DNA of 64,000 bases, taken from assembly GCF_030269925.1 (NCBI RefSeq), contig NC_085107.1, positions 7,874,001 through 7,938,000 on the forward strand. Direction: 5' to 3'. Position 1 is the stretch's first letter; each line of letters starts with the position of its first letter. Both the position numbers and the translations under genes were made by a program. Of the stretch, positions 10,938 to 22,425 are shown piece by piece. Below the pieces are notes generated by a model that ran no database searches, had not been told where the DNA came from, and saw only the letters and a program-made list of their open reading frames with translations. This DNA is from Bombyx mori. Its lineage: Eukaryota; Arthropoda; Insecta; Lepidoptera; Bombycidae.

Positions 10938-13892
10938 TTCCAAATAAATGTGTCATCGTTTTATTGGGTCACGTGATTTTAAGTAACCACTTCAAAAATA
11001 ATATCACACTCCAAACTTCCTTACTAAGAACACATTCTAATTACATAGTGTAATCACGAAATCACTTCTAATGCAATAAAGACATAATTCGGGTTGAGTA
11101 CCAAATCATATCGTTGAGGATTAATTAAATTCATAAGCTCCCTCGTTTGCTGCGGGTGTGTGCGTGTTGCCCATGAGTGTTAGCAGCCTTGCACCCCAGA
11201 ACCTAAAGTTAAATGGAATGTGACCGCACCTTCGGGTTATGGTCGACCCACGCATTCTACTTAACGCATGTCTTAACTAGGTTTTACGCCCATCACCGGC
11301 TCATTACAGGTTTTTATTAATCTATGATTTATTATTTGTCTTCCTCTTCTTTGATTGTTTTGTATGCGAAAAGTGAACGAAGGTTCTTAATCTTTTAAAT
11401 TGTTTGCTGTTGCTACTGTTGGTATCGTGTAACGTGATTCAGAACGGGTTTATGCAAGATATAGCCGGAAAACACAGTTACGTTGTCTATAATAGGCATC
11501 GGTGATACGCATTTAACAGAACGTCGTAATCTTTCCTCCACACCATTCATTACAAATATTCTAAATTAAAAAAACTGTTTCTGCGGATTATTTAAAATTA
11601 TGTGATACATTGAATCCTGTCTAAGTGGGAAATTGAAGTTGTGACCCACATGCTCATATCTTCTGATAGTGTCAATAACACAGATGTCTGTTCTAAAATA
11701 GCTTTGCTGTGAGCGGTAAAATAAAAGGCACAGACCAAATAATCGAGCGGTATTTAACAAGATTAATCTTTTGTGTGGTTTCGAATCCTTACTTAGATTC
11801 CTTGGATCCTTACTTACTTAGATTCACGAATCGATCCTAATTTCCATTTAACCAGAGTTTAGTCTTAGGCAAAAATCAATATGTATTACGATTTAAATTA
11901 AAAACGGAGTCCTTTTGAAAAAAAAACATACATTCGTGGCTATGTTATAAATAAAAGGAGCACATGCACGGTTTCCATATTGAAAACCGACGTTCATAAT
12001 TTAGCAGGAAAAAAATATTGAAGTAGAATGTTTTATGCTAATTTATTTGAAGTTTTTCGAGGACGAGAGACATTTTCAAAAGGTAATTAATGAACTCGTA
12101 GTCATGGTAATATGTGTGTAAATTAGTGGTACCACTGTTTCTATCATATATGTTTGTTTATTATATTCATGAATCAGTATCGCTTTGGACATTTATTGTA
12201 AATCTCCAATCCATTACAATCATAAGCAAATGGAACAAGCATCTATTAATCACGTAAATACCGAATTAGACGTCACACATAATAGTCTGTCTAGTTAATA
12301 ATCGATTAATATGCTCTATACGCACCGAGCGATGCAACTATATCTGCCTTCAAATTCCTACGGTAAGTATCAATTTCCTTTAGTGCCTAACGCGTTCTAA
12401 CAAACGACTTGAACGCTAAAGGTAGAAAATATTGTGTAATAAAATAGAGACTGCGATTTTTGTTTATTTCTATAAATCCAATGGTAAGATTTACTATGAT
12501 CCCGCAGTCTAGTGTAAATTACGCTACCAGCAGCCAGAAAATAATACCATAGACTGCCGTAGTTTACTTTTACTTATTTATTTGTAATTTCACTTTTAAA
12601 AATTTTTAGGTACGTGCTCACTACAAAGTACACAGTCTTCCGCTGTCCTCCACTTTTTTTTTTCTACTACCTCATTCACTACATTCTTTTCCGTTTTTAA
12701 TATGCCTAATATCCTTACTATCGTCATCGCTCCCACCAGCAGTGGTCCCACGTGGCAATCCGAAAATTGTCTTAATATTAAAATGTTAAGATTTATATTA
12801 TAGTTACATTACAACAAACTTTACACTAGTATAGGCAGAATATAGGTTTGCTACCTACTCTTTCAGGTTCACAACATTCTCAGAGAAGAGTAGAGAGAAG
12901 GGTAGAGAATACTACTAACAATTTCCCGATGAAGGAATTAGTCTCACTTTCCAGTTTGAGAGTGGGACTTTGCGCTTAAATCACGTGGTGGGCAACGATA
13001 TTCGGACTGTGATATCTACAGGCTCCAGTGACATGGACAATGATGTTAGATTAACTCATATTCCAGCCGTCTCCCTACATCTAGAGCATTAGGGATCTTA
13101 AGTTGCGCAACCACCGGCCTAGAACCAGTTTGAATGCTAAATCAATGAAGATCATGAAGCCTCCTCTGAAGATTGAATGTTGAGATTCGTTTATGAGGGT
13201 GAAATAGAAAAGTACTTCTGTTGTACGAATTTCAGGAGTGGGGTCTTATATTTTTTGACCTTTTGTCCGTCTTTAAACTCCCGAAAGTCTGGGCGTTCAA
13301 ATTTGCCGAGGTAATGAAAACAATGCTAAGTTTCTAAAACTTTCACTTACAACGACTTGAATTGTTCTGAACTTGTTACCAAATATCCACATTTTTCCCT
13401 GAAACTTTACACACATTACAATCAAAGTATATAAGATTGTGAAATCGCCAATCGTGAACGAATTGCAAAGCAAATTGTTCTAGGATTTCACCACTGTCAT
13501 TCGTTATAATTAAAAGAATGACCTCATGTCTCAAGGCGGGTGGTAGCATTCTCGTTGTGAGGTCGAAGGGCCATGAACCTGTTCATACAGCTACGCAAAA
13601 CAAAATATTAATCTTAGTTTACTAAGCATGTCACATACTATTCATAAAGCTCTAACGATAACTGCATAAAGTTTAAGCACAATCGGAAAAGCTATACGTG
13701 AAGGCCTTGTGTGCGATCACGTATAAACAAAGCCATGAAGATTTTCTACATTCGATTTCTCTGATGTCACATTGTGTTTATCAGATAATAATTTAAATGT
13801 CTAATGACGTTATATACATTTAAAAATCGATTTTATAATGTGAATTTATACTCTACACGTTCCTACACCATTGATATGATTTTGATAAAAAT
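10938..13892. other. non-coding stretch with faint Bm1 debris
   Basis: No exon recognised. Probable Bm1 fragments, too decayed to delimit, lie near 12985-13045 ('atctacaggctccagtgac') and at 13515-13575 ('tgtctcaaggcgggtgg'). A GC-richer patch at 11145-11310 has no recognisable identity. Confidence 0.4.
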
Positions 13893-14103
13893 GAGTAAAT
13901 TGACCCACAGACACAGCCCACTGAGTTTCTCGCCAGATCTTCTCAGTGGGTCGCGTTTTTGATTCGGTGGTAGATTCTGGGAAGCACTGCTCTTGCTAGG
14001 GTGTCAGCAGCATCTTCAAGTTTGAGTCCCTTTAACTAACCTACTAGTTAAGGCTACGCTGATATGGTCTTCCTAGACTATCAGCTTAGGTAGGAAAAAA
14101 AAA
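13893..14103 (+). mobile_element. Jockey-family LINE, 3' UTR fragment
   Basis: A 5'-truncated insertion retaining only the 3' UTR. It shares 'cagcccactgagtttctcgcc', 'tagattctgggaagcactgc' and the ending 'tatcagcttaggtagg' plus poly(A) with the copies at 16120 and 24790. Its first part also matches the 3' UTR of the complete LINE at 48641-53798. The stem CCCACTGAG (13917-13925) pairs perfectly with CTCAGTGGG (13942-13950). The tail differs from that of the complete LINE, so this belongs to a sister subfamily. Confidence 0.82.
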
Positions 14104-14453
14104 GCTGGCGTTCCGGAAAAGGCTTCTGGCAGAGTACTATTAACGTACGAATAGAAAGTGCTAGAGTGGTTTTAAGAAATGGATGTTTCTCAAACATTTA
14201 GCGTTAGTTGTAGCAAAGCGTGATGTTTCCACTAGTTTATAAATAATTAAAATATATGTTTGTCACTAACCTGCTGCGCACCTTGACCCATTTTTAAAAT
14301 TTCTCTTTTTTGACCGTATTAAAATGAGTTCCTGGATTGCTTAAAATTAAAATAGGAGAAGGTAGATAGCACGGCGACTAAGTACCACGTATTTGTCTAA
14401 TTTTCACGATATGAAAACTTTTGGCAAGCCCGCTAGTATGGCTATGGCTAGCC
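14104..14453. other. non-coding stretch, nothing recognised
   Basis: No known repeat or gene recognised between the LINE fragment and the next SINE. Confidence 0.45.
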
Positions 14454-14646
14454 CGCTGCCTATTTTAACCGTGAAACAGTAATGCGTTTCGGTTTGAAGG
14501 GTGGGGCAGCCGTTGTAACTATACTGAGATCTTAGAACTTATATCTCAAGGTGGGTGGCGCATTTACGTTGTAGATGTCTATGGGCTCCAGTAACCACTT
14601 AACAACAGGTGGGCTCATCCACCCATCTAAGCAATAAAAAAAAAAC
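14454..14646 (+). mobile_element. Bm1-type SINE, 5'-truncated
   Basis: Matches the Bm1 body from 'gctgcctattttaaccgtg' to 'taagcaataaaaaaaaaa'. It lacks the usual 'gtgagctcg' segment after 'aggtgggct', a small internal deletion seen only in this copy. Confidence 0.9.
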
Positions 14647-14989
14647 TACTGCTAGACCCATAACGCATCACCACATTGCATTTTTTTTTAAAAGTCGTCA
14701 TAATTCAATATCTCTACAATATTTAGCATTTACAGTAGGTAAAGTATGAGAGCGAGGAAGAAAAAAAATGCTTATTCCGTAAAAAATTCGTAACGACCTT
14801 TACTATGAAATTAAATGCGGAAACCTGAGACATGCTGACCACCCATGTCCCGGAACTTACCAACTACGAACCCTACTTTGCTCCGGGAGGGGTCCTCAAT
14901 TTCACTTTCGAGTTAGTAAACAGACATATATTACTTACAACTCAATTACGCAGTAAAGTTAACCGAATGCATATCCGGATAATTAAACA
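14647..14989. other. non-coding stretch, nothing recognised
   Basis: AT-rich with a poly-A run at 14761-14768; no element recognised. Confidence 0.45.
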
Positions 14990-15708
14990 TTATTAACCAA
15001 ACAACTTTATTTAACATAAATCTTTGAATATCCGGTATCTCTTTTTTTTAAAGCAAAATCGTTTTATGCTTAATTTTTTTTATTTTTTATTGCTTAGATG
15101 GGTGAACGAGCTCACAGCCCACCTGGTGTTAAGTGGTTACTGGAGCCCATAGACATCTACAACGTAAATGCGCCACCCACCTTGAGATATAAGTTCTAAG
15201 GTCTCAGTATAGTTACAACGGCTACCCCACCCTTCAAACCGAAACGCATTACTGCTTCACGGCAGAAATAGGCAGGGCGGTGGTACCTACCCGTGCGGAC
15301 TCACAATAGGTCCTACTACCAGTGATTACGCAAATTATAATTTTGCGGGTTTGATTTTTATTACACGATGTGATTCCTTCACCGTGGAAGTCAATCGTGA
15401 ACATTTAATTTTGTTAAGTACGTATTTCATTCGAAAAATTGGTACCCGCCTGCGGGATTCGAACACCGGTGCATCGCAACAACGAATGCACCGAACGCCT
15501 TATCCTTTAGGTCACGACGACGACATGAAATACATCATACTAAAACCGATAGGTATATCTCAAACCTTCAACATATTAACCAGACAAAATTATTTAACAT
15601 AAATCTTTGAATACCCGGTACCTATCTCTTTTTTTTTTAAGCCGAAAACATTTTATGCTTATATGAAATACATCATACTAAAACCGTTATATCTCAAACC
15701 TTCAACTA
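14990..15708 (+). repeat. tandem duplication (A-B-A'-B') interrupted by a SINE
   Basis: Segment A at 14990-15071 ('attattaaccaaacaac' ... 'ttttatgctta') recurs as A' at about 15572-15662. Segment B at 15524-15571 ('atgaaatacatcatactaaa' ...) recurs as B' at about 15663-15708. A' and B' are contiguous. A and B are separated by the Bm1 insertion at 15072-15523. The simplest reading is a ~131-bp tandem duplication, with the SINE landing at the A/B junction of the first unit. Copies differ by scattered substitutions and small indels. Confidence 0.8.
15072..15523 (-). mobile_element. Bm1 SINE, essentially full length
   Basis: On the minus strand it begins with a tRNA-like head: GTCGTCGTGACC, the A-box region 'cctaaagg', and B box GTTCGAATCCC. 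The Bm1 body follows, then a T/A-rich tail at 15072-15089 on the + strand. RNA polymerase III should start at the head. The element encodes no protein and depends on a LINE reverse transcriptase. It splits a pre-existing tandem duplication. Confidence 0.92.
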
Positions 15709-16119
15709 CGTGAGCAATCGAGGTCAGTTTTAGTTACAATCCCATTGAAATCACCGCAAGGATTTCCGTTAAAAAAACTCACATGCGTTTTTTTTTTTTT
15801 TTTTTTTATATTCGGAATCAAAGTCCAAATTCGGTTATATCACGTTTGGAGCCGAGTTTCACTGTATGTTTTAGTTTGTTCCCACGATTCAATTTACCTT
15901 CGTTTATTTACGTGGAATCGACTGATGTTTTACTTTCAAAATCGAAAATACGACCGACGCTTTGTATTAACGAAAATGATGTTTTTTTTTTATGCCAAGC
16001 TCAACGCTGTCAAATACACAAACGGACAATAAAATATGGGAGTTTACGGCAAATCAAAATTATGCTATGCTAAGCTATGCGTATAGCTTTGTAATATACA
16101 ATATCTGTAGTATTGAATG
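15709..16119. other. non-coding stretch with poly-T
   Basis: A T-run at about 15788-15808 and another at 15981-15990. Short open frames here are T-rich (poly-Phe) and not credible genes. Confidence 0.5.
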
Positions 16120-16349
16120 TGCCGGTCATCGTTCTGATCGAACCCGTCGCTTGCGACGAAGGGCTCGGCGAGTAAATTAACCCACAAACACAGCCCACTG
16201 AGTTTCTCGCTGGATCTTCTCTGTGGGTTGCGTTTCCGATCCGGTGGTAGATTCTGCGAAGCACGGTTCTTGCTAGGGTTCGTGTTAGCAACGTCATCAG
16301 GTTTAAGCCCGTGAGCTCACCTACTAGCTCGGTAACGCTGATATGGTCT

Positions 16350-16357
16350 CTCTAGAC
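16350..16357 (+). repeat. 8-bp target site duplication, left copy
   Basis: CTCTAGAC immediately before the MITE, identical to 16639-16646. It fits the known hAT target preference nTCTAGAn. Confidence 0.9.
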
Positions 16358-16638
16358 CAGCGGTCGGGGAACCGGGGTAAATTACCCCAAAGGGGGTAAA
16401 ATGAAATTTTGGGGGGTAAAAATGAAACTTTTGTGAGTAAAAAAGTATATATTGAACTGAAACTTCTTTAGAATCGTTGCGATTTCAAATTATCATGGGG
16501 GCTATAATATGAAAGATGCTAAAAGAAAGCGATTTGGTTTTTTTTTGTTCTTCGCCATGAGGTAATATCAACTTACACAAAAATATTTTGGGGTATTAAT
16601 TATTTGTTGTAATAATTAAAAAAGTTCTCCGACCGCTG
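16358..16638 (+). mobile_element. hAT-superfamily MITE, 281 bp
   Basis: Terminal inverted repeats are CAGCGGTCGGGGAAC (16358-16372) and GTTCTCCGACCGCTG (16624-16638), which match over 14 of 15 bases. The element is flanked by the 8-bp direct repeat CTCTAGAC. The CAG(C/T)GG start and 8-bp duplication with a TCTAGA core are diagnostic of hAT transposons. The interior is too short for a transposase and contains repeated 'gggggtaaaa' motifs. It must have been moved by a helper transposase after the LINE 3' fragment was already in place. Confidence 0.92.
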
Positions 16639-16646
16639 CTCTAGAC
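16639..16646 (+). repeat. 8-bp target site duplication, right copy
   Basis: CTCTAGAC directly after the hAT inverted repeat, identical to 16350-16357. The undisturbed LINE reads straight on into 'catcagcttaggtag'. Confidence 0.9.
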
Positions 16647-16662
16647 CATCAGCTTAGGTAGA

Positions 16663-19145
16663 AAAAAATAATAATTTCAATGTGATGTTTACGAAAAACT
16701 AAATAATTTCAAAGCCTTTTATGAAAAGTCGCCTACTCTCGAAGAGTTTTTCATGGCAATTCATATTAGCAAAGTATTTGACAGTTGTATTAATCATAAA
16801 TGAGGAACTCTGTGAAAGTTTACTGTGTCGGCAAAGTTATGTGCCCGCTATATCCAATGGAGCTTAATTTAGATTACTTAGAGCGCCTTGGGTTATTGAG
16901 AATACTTGTCTCATATGAAATATTACTTGCATTACTATATTGTTTATTACCTCAAGATTTTAACGGAATTTCGAAGTCAGGCATTTATAAAAAACGAAAA
17001 TCTAAATATTTCAGAAACTTTTTCCACTAAAAAAAGATAATTTTCGATTAAATTCCCACACTTTTGTTTTTTAATAAATTTACAAAACGAATGTTTTTCA
17101 TATTTAATTTCGTTATCATAGTAGTCAGAAGCGATCAATTTACAGCAGAAGTTAAATGACATAATAGAATTCAATTAGTCGCATGGACCGATTCTGTAAT
17201 TTTAATAACAGTTAACACGTGACGTTTTATTAAAACTTGGATGAAACGGCTTGTTATCAAATATAAAACAAGAAGCGATCAATTTCATTGCACGGAACAC
17301 AACGAGAGCATATTTCATTACAAAGTTGTCAAACTCCCAAGCACGATTCATTTTAGGGCCGTCCCCACACGGAGCGGGTATTAACCAGGATGTGTTACAA
17401 CCCGATAACATTTTCGACACATTAAGGGCAGGTTTTACGCTAGAAACAATTAAAAATAATAAAGCACTACCACGGTCTCTTTTTTTTTCAATTAACTAAC
17501 GAATTTCTTGAATACCCATGATTCCAAAAACAACAGCGTGTTTATTTATCACAAAAGTATGTGTAACAAGAAACTCAATCGTAGCTGCCTTCCAGTTTCG
17601 AAAATGAAGGCGATGTTTATGTTTTAAAAGTTTTCCGAGTTCTTGATGACATTCAACGAGTGTGTTCGTCTTTAACAAAGTTTGTTTTGTAAGCTGAGAA
17701 AACAGGTTTGTTACCTGAGGCTGTACACAAACCTGATTCTTAAATCTTTTAAATAAGCACATAATATGTATTTAGTAAAATTAGTATAGAAATGCTGTTG
17801 ATCCAGTGATCTCGACTCTTGAACGAACTTTAAGTACAATGATTAGACTAATTAATTGATACTTGATATTTAGTAGCATTAGTATGTGTATTAATTTGTT
17901 AACGAATATGCTGTACATAAATTTCTACATCGTCAGTCAAATCCAAACACAAATCAGACAAATCAGAATGTAAAATAAAATTAACTATAGTGTTTCAAAA
18001 TGAAGTCAAAAAAAGGATTTTTGAGAGCACATTTTCATTCGATTGCGGCTTTTTCGCATACAGTATAACAAAGAGTAAAAATAATCAAGCGATAACAGTG
18101 TCCCTAGATCAATGAAACTCATTCGCGCCTGCCCGCACGCTATCTAACACGTTATCTTTTTATTCAGTTTTCAGTAGTGGCAATTAAAGTCTTGCTTAAA
18201 TTATAAATTTAAATATGGTGTCACACGACTTATTACTCTAACATATCAATATCAACCAAAAAGGGACCCACAAAACCTCAAATAAAAATACTGGCACACA
18301 CTTATAATTAAATATAAGATACTTGTGTAAATTATAATTAAGCTTTTTTTGTTATAATCTGCGTCTGGTTCGAGCTCGCGTGTGGTCTCGGGAGCCATCC
18401 GCCATCTTGTGTTGACATTGCACGCTCAGGAAAAATGAACTCACTAAAACGACTAGTACTTGTGCTTAGCTGAGAAAATGGATGTTGTTTTTACGTCGGC
18501 ATAGTAATTTATTGTCATTTGGGCTGCTAAAGCGGTCTTTTTTAAGCCCGCACTTATATCAGAACAAGTAGTGATCGCAATTTGATTTACACAACCTAAA
18601 ATTGACGTATTTTTAACTTAAATAATATCGAGTTGTCTAATGATAGAGTACTATCCAAGCTTGACTCAATATATTACTGAAAATAACATTCAAATTTTTA
18701 ATACAAAAAAAATTATTTTCATTTTGATGAAAATATTAAAAGAAGCTTGAACTATAAATATGAGACACCCTTGTACTATACAGTGTTGGTCCGAACAAAA
18801 GTTTAGGGATATCCCTGAATCCCTGGATGTTTGGTTATCAAAATTATCCCACAACGGTAAACAAGCTCAGATACTTCGATGAACATAATTGTTTTTTTTT
18901 TTTCTAAAATATTTCAAATATTATTTACGTCTCAATTTGTGAACTTCGTGAAAGTTGTGTTATAAAATCGACAAACTTTACTGCACCGTATGCATCCAAT
19001 CAAAAAGTTGTTAAAATCGCGCGTTGTTCAAAACAAAAAGGGTAAACCATAACTTTCATTCGGATCATGACAAAAAAAAACGCATAGGCGTCCAGCTTCG
19101 ACACCCGAGCGCTAGTTTTAATTAACACCTTGCTTTCAACGGGTT
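16663..19145. other. non-coding stretch, nothing recognised
   Basis: Open frames of 65-90 codons occur on both strands at 17200-17760, but none has a recognisable domain, and they conflict with one another. A GC-richer patch at 18360-18450 is unidentified. Confidence 0.4.
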
Positions 19146-19382
19146 ATTTTTTTGGTACTTCAGAACCTTGAATGAGTTCAAGACTCATCTGATATTAAAC
19201 GCTTTCTGGAGTCTAAATATCGCAGTGCGAAAGACATCACTCGGCTAAAACAAATTGAAGTTTCAGCATACAGCGGTTATCCATTACCCTAACCGGAACG
19301 CATGATTGCTTTCCCTTAGAAATATAACGGACTGTTGAGTCTATAGCTTAGAGCCTTAGAATGAAGCCTACCATCAGTGATA
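19146..19382 (-). mobile_element. Bm1 SINE relic
   Basis: Heavily decayed but colinear with Bm1 on the minus strand: 'gagttcaagactcatctg', 'ctttctggagtctaaatatc', 'ccggaacgcatgattgctt' and 'agaaatataacgg'. It lies just upstream of a hairpin and a young Bm1 copy in the opposite orientation. Confidence 0.5.
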
Positions 19383-19411
19383 AAAACATCGTGAAAATCT
19401 CACGATGTTTT
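19383..19411. repeat. perfect 12-bp inverted repeat (hairpin)
   Basis: AAAACATCGTGA (19383-19394) and TCACGATGTTTT (19400-19411) are exact reverse complements separated by 5 bases. It sits 9 bases upstream of the Bm1 head at 19421. No U-run or gene end supports a terminator role, and its function is unknown. Confidence 0.85.
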
Positions 19412-19420
19412 ATTAAAAAA

Positions 19421-19859
19421 GTCGTCGTGGCCTAAAGGATAAGACGTCCGGTGCATTCGTATGAAGCGATGCACCGGTGTTCGAATCCCGCAGGCGGGTA
19501 CCAATTTTTCTAATGAAATACGTACTCAACAAATGTTCACGATTGACTTCCACGGTGAAGGAATAACATCGTGTAGTAAAAATCAAACCTGCAAAATTAT
19601 AATTTGCGTAATTACTGGTGGTAGGACCTCTTGGGAGTCCGCACGGGTAGGTACCACCACCCCGCCTGTTTCCGCCGTGAAGCAGTAATGCGTTTCGGTT
19701 CGAAGGGTGGGGTAGCCGTCGTAACTATACTGAGACCTTAGAACTTATATCTCGAGGTGGGTGGCGCATTTACGTTGTAGATGTCTATGGGCTCCAGTAA
19801 GCACTTAATATCAGGTGGGCTGTGAGCTCGTCCATCCATCTAAGCAATAAAAAAAAAAA
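19421..19859 (+). mobile_element. Bm1 SINE, full length (reference copy)
   Basis: About 440 bp with a tRNA-derived head. GTCGTCGTGGCC leads into the A-box region TGGCCTAAAGG (19428-19438), and the B box GTTCGAATCC is at 19479-19488. Both are internal pol III promoter elements. The body follows ('ccggtgttcgaatcccgcag', 'tgcgtttcggttcgaaggg', 'atctcgaggtgggtggcg') and the copy ends 'taagcaataaaaaaaaaaa'. It has few differences from the other copies, so it is young. Bm1 is a very high copy family in Bombyx and is mobilised in trans by LINE proteins. Confidence 0.95.
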
Positions 19860-20511
19860 TCTTACGCAAGCAAACGAAAGTACGTAGTTGATTTTAAAAT
19901 CGCACTTGCCTGCCTGGTTTGACGATTGTCTTAGCAGCATCCTTTCACACGACTAAGCTAGCTAGCTTATCTCACTTTACACGACGAGAGAGAACAAAAT
20001 AAGACCATCATCTACATCACTTTTTCGTCACTTGCGTGTCGTAAAAGTGGAGTGTGTCGATGTGAAGAAGAATTAATGGTATGAACTGCGCTAATCACGA
20101 TACTTCTCACTCCCTAAAAAATATTTGGACTTTAATAAAATCTAGAATAATTAAAGCAAATTTCGTTTAACTAAATAATATGATAATATATTTTATTTTA
20201 AGACAAAAGCAACCACAGTGGTGTGCTTTTTGCTTAAGCAAGCACGCGCTAGTCTGAATTTACACCCCACATTTAGGCTGCGCAGCGGGCTACCACAGAC
20301 GGGGATGCCGAATCCCATTCCTACATAAAATATAATATTCACATGAAATTTAAGAAGTGTATATTCATTTAAAGCTCTGTAATGTTGGCTTCGTTAAAAT
20401 CAAGTGGGAAAAAGGAAAGCTTTTTTTTGTTCGTTACCAAATTTTAACTTTCTTAATTTTACTATTAGTAGGTAGGTTTTGTTTTGTAATTGTAGGTTAG
20501 TATGATAATGC
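19860..20511. other. non-coding stretch, nothing recognised
   Basis: No gene or repeat family recognised. Confidence 0.45.
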
Positions 20512-20675
20512 AAACCTGCACGGACAAGAACCGCTATCCTGCCTATTTCTGACACGGGACAGCTGTTAGTTATACAATATAGTTAAGGTTTCGATCTTGT
20601 GTTCATAGTTGGATGACGACACTCACTTTCTGATGTCTGTGGGCTCTGGGAACCACTGAAAACCAAGTGGGTCGT
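20512..20675 (+). mobile_element. Bm1 SINE relic
   Basis: 'tgcacggacaagaaccgcta', 'cctgcctatttctgacacg', 'gatgtctgtgggctctggg' and 'aaccaagtgggtcg' follow the Bm1 order on the + strand, with many substitutions and deletions. Confidence 0.6.
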
Positions 20676-22189
20676 TTTTTTTAATAAAATACATTTAAAT
20701 TATTTGAACAGTACTTCCATATAGAACTGAAGTTTTTATGTAATAGATTTTGTTCTCTTCTTTCAAAATAATGAGTTAAAAGATGATTGCGATCTTGCTA
20801 TTTTCAAAATATCATTCCGCCGTTCATACATCGGCGATTTTTGGGACGAAATAAAAGAAGTGTATAATTAAAGTACATAACTTCCAATTCTTTCAATGTT
20901 CTCCTTATCTCTGTCATATTCAATTATTTCTTTGCGGATGATTGAACACTGACCGGCTTCATTCCATTGATATATCATATGTAACAAAAATCTTATCTCA
21001 TTGTTTCCATATCATGTTCAATGCCCATTAGAACCGAAAAAGACGAACGGAATGATAGAAGAACATGATATGGATACGAACAAATTACGTAAATTGTATT
21101 TCGAATTATATTCTAACAAAAATTAAAATCAATCTTCAGACACAGAATAAGCCAGGCTTTCGAAACTAGATAATTGAGAGGATTCTGCTAAACACACTCA
21201 AAAGGTCAACACGCTAAGTTGCAGCGTTTTAACACTATAACGCGTTTCCAACTTTGCTTAATCATGCTGGAATAAAGTCAGAACGCCTGCACACGGAAAA
21301 CTAAACCGCAACTTGGAACTCGCCTTAGACGGTATTTGCTGCAAACGTTTCGACAGTTGTACTAATTTAGACTTAATAATTGGTATTATAATTACAGTGG
21401 ATTAGTTGGTTAGTTGGCAACACTGTTGTAAAATGGCAAAACATTTATTATTTCATCGACGCTTCAAGACTTGTTTAATTGTAGCATTAGCTTAAATTGT
21501 AATACCCTTTATGACGGCATCAAATCTACAATATATATTTTATGATGTATTTGTAATATTCTAATTTTCATTCAAAAGCTTTACATGGTTTATATAGTAC
21601 CAAAATTCTGTCTATGTTTTTGTTTTGTCTATTTAGTAATTGTTATTTCAAAACTATTAAAGTACAAAGTGTTGATTTGAAAACACAACTTCCAAAGTAA
21701 CGATAAAGTATTATTTTTAAAATTGATATTTTCCAGAATCAACTTTCACGTAGCAAAATATTTTAGTGTTGCTTTCGATTACACCTTCCATGAAATAACT
21801 GGAGACTGAAGATTTTATAAAGTATTCGTCCTTGTTATGCACATGTATAGAGTAAAATCTAAAATGAAAGAGTAATCGTAAAAAAGTAAGCTGTGATGTA
21901 CATTAATATGGAAATCTAAGAAACCAAGCTATTTTCAAAGTTGTTTTTATTCTAGAATAGAAATTTACAGCAATGCATTCCTTGAACCGCCAATTGCTGA
22001 AACTATCAAAGTGTATTTAGTATTATCAACAAGTAATGATTGACTGGTTAGATTATTGGTATTATTGTTGGTATTGGCGTGTTAGCTGTGTCTACATTTT
22101 GATTAACACGCTTCATAAGTATTTCATTCTCTATTTCGAATCTTTTTTTCCGAATACATTTATCATTTTTATTATTATTGTGATACTAC
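20676..22189. other. AT-rich stretch, nothing recognised
   Basis: No exon, repeat or RNA gene recognised. Confidence 0.45.
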
Positions 22190-22425
22190 CTACCTCTAGC
22201 TGTTCCGATGGAAGATGGAGGTTCCAATGGTCTCAAGTCCCATCCTGGTGTTACATGGTTACTGAAGTAGCCATCACAACGCGTATTTCACCATTAACCT
22301 TGAAGTCAGACTCTTAACTATGTATTTTATAATAACTGTCCCACCCTTAAAACCGCAAAATGCAACTGTTTTGCGGTAGAAATAGGTAGGCTAGTTGTAT
22401 CTACACGCGGTTGCTTTAGAACCAA
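22190..22425 (-). mobile_element. Bm1 SINE relic
   Basis: Read on the minus strand, decayed Bm1 landmarks appear in order: 'agatacaactagcctacct', 'atttctaccgcaaaac', 'ggttttaagggtgggaca' and 'aacaccaggatggg'. The head is absent. Confidence 0.55.

Larger units (their letters stand above)
16120..16662 (+). mobile_element. Jockey-family LINE 3' fragment, split by a hAT MITE
   Basis: It contains the last codons of ORF2 (an Arg-rich tail from 'cgtcgcttgcgacgaagggc', ending at the TAA around 16179-16181) and the 3' UTR. It is interrupted at 16358-16638 by a miniature transposon and resumes with 'catcagcttaggtag' and poly(A). The 3' UTR stem CCCACTGAG (16194-16202) / CTCTGTGGG (16219-16227) has one mismatch. 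It is severely 5'-truncated and cannot be autonomous. Confidence 0.8.

Noticed and set aside
15351..15602. 83-codon + strand frame
   Set aside because: Antisense reading of the Bm1 SINE; similar frames recur wherever Bm1 lies.
17202..17762. Conflicting open frames on both strands
   Set aside because: Mutually overlapping, no domain, no codon or splice evidence.
19421..19500. tRNA gene
   Set aside because: The A and B boxes belong to the Bm1 SINE head. There is no acceptor stem, and the same head recurs at 15523 and 45752.
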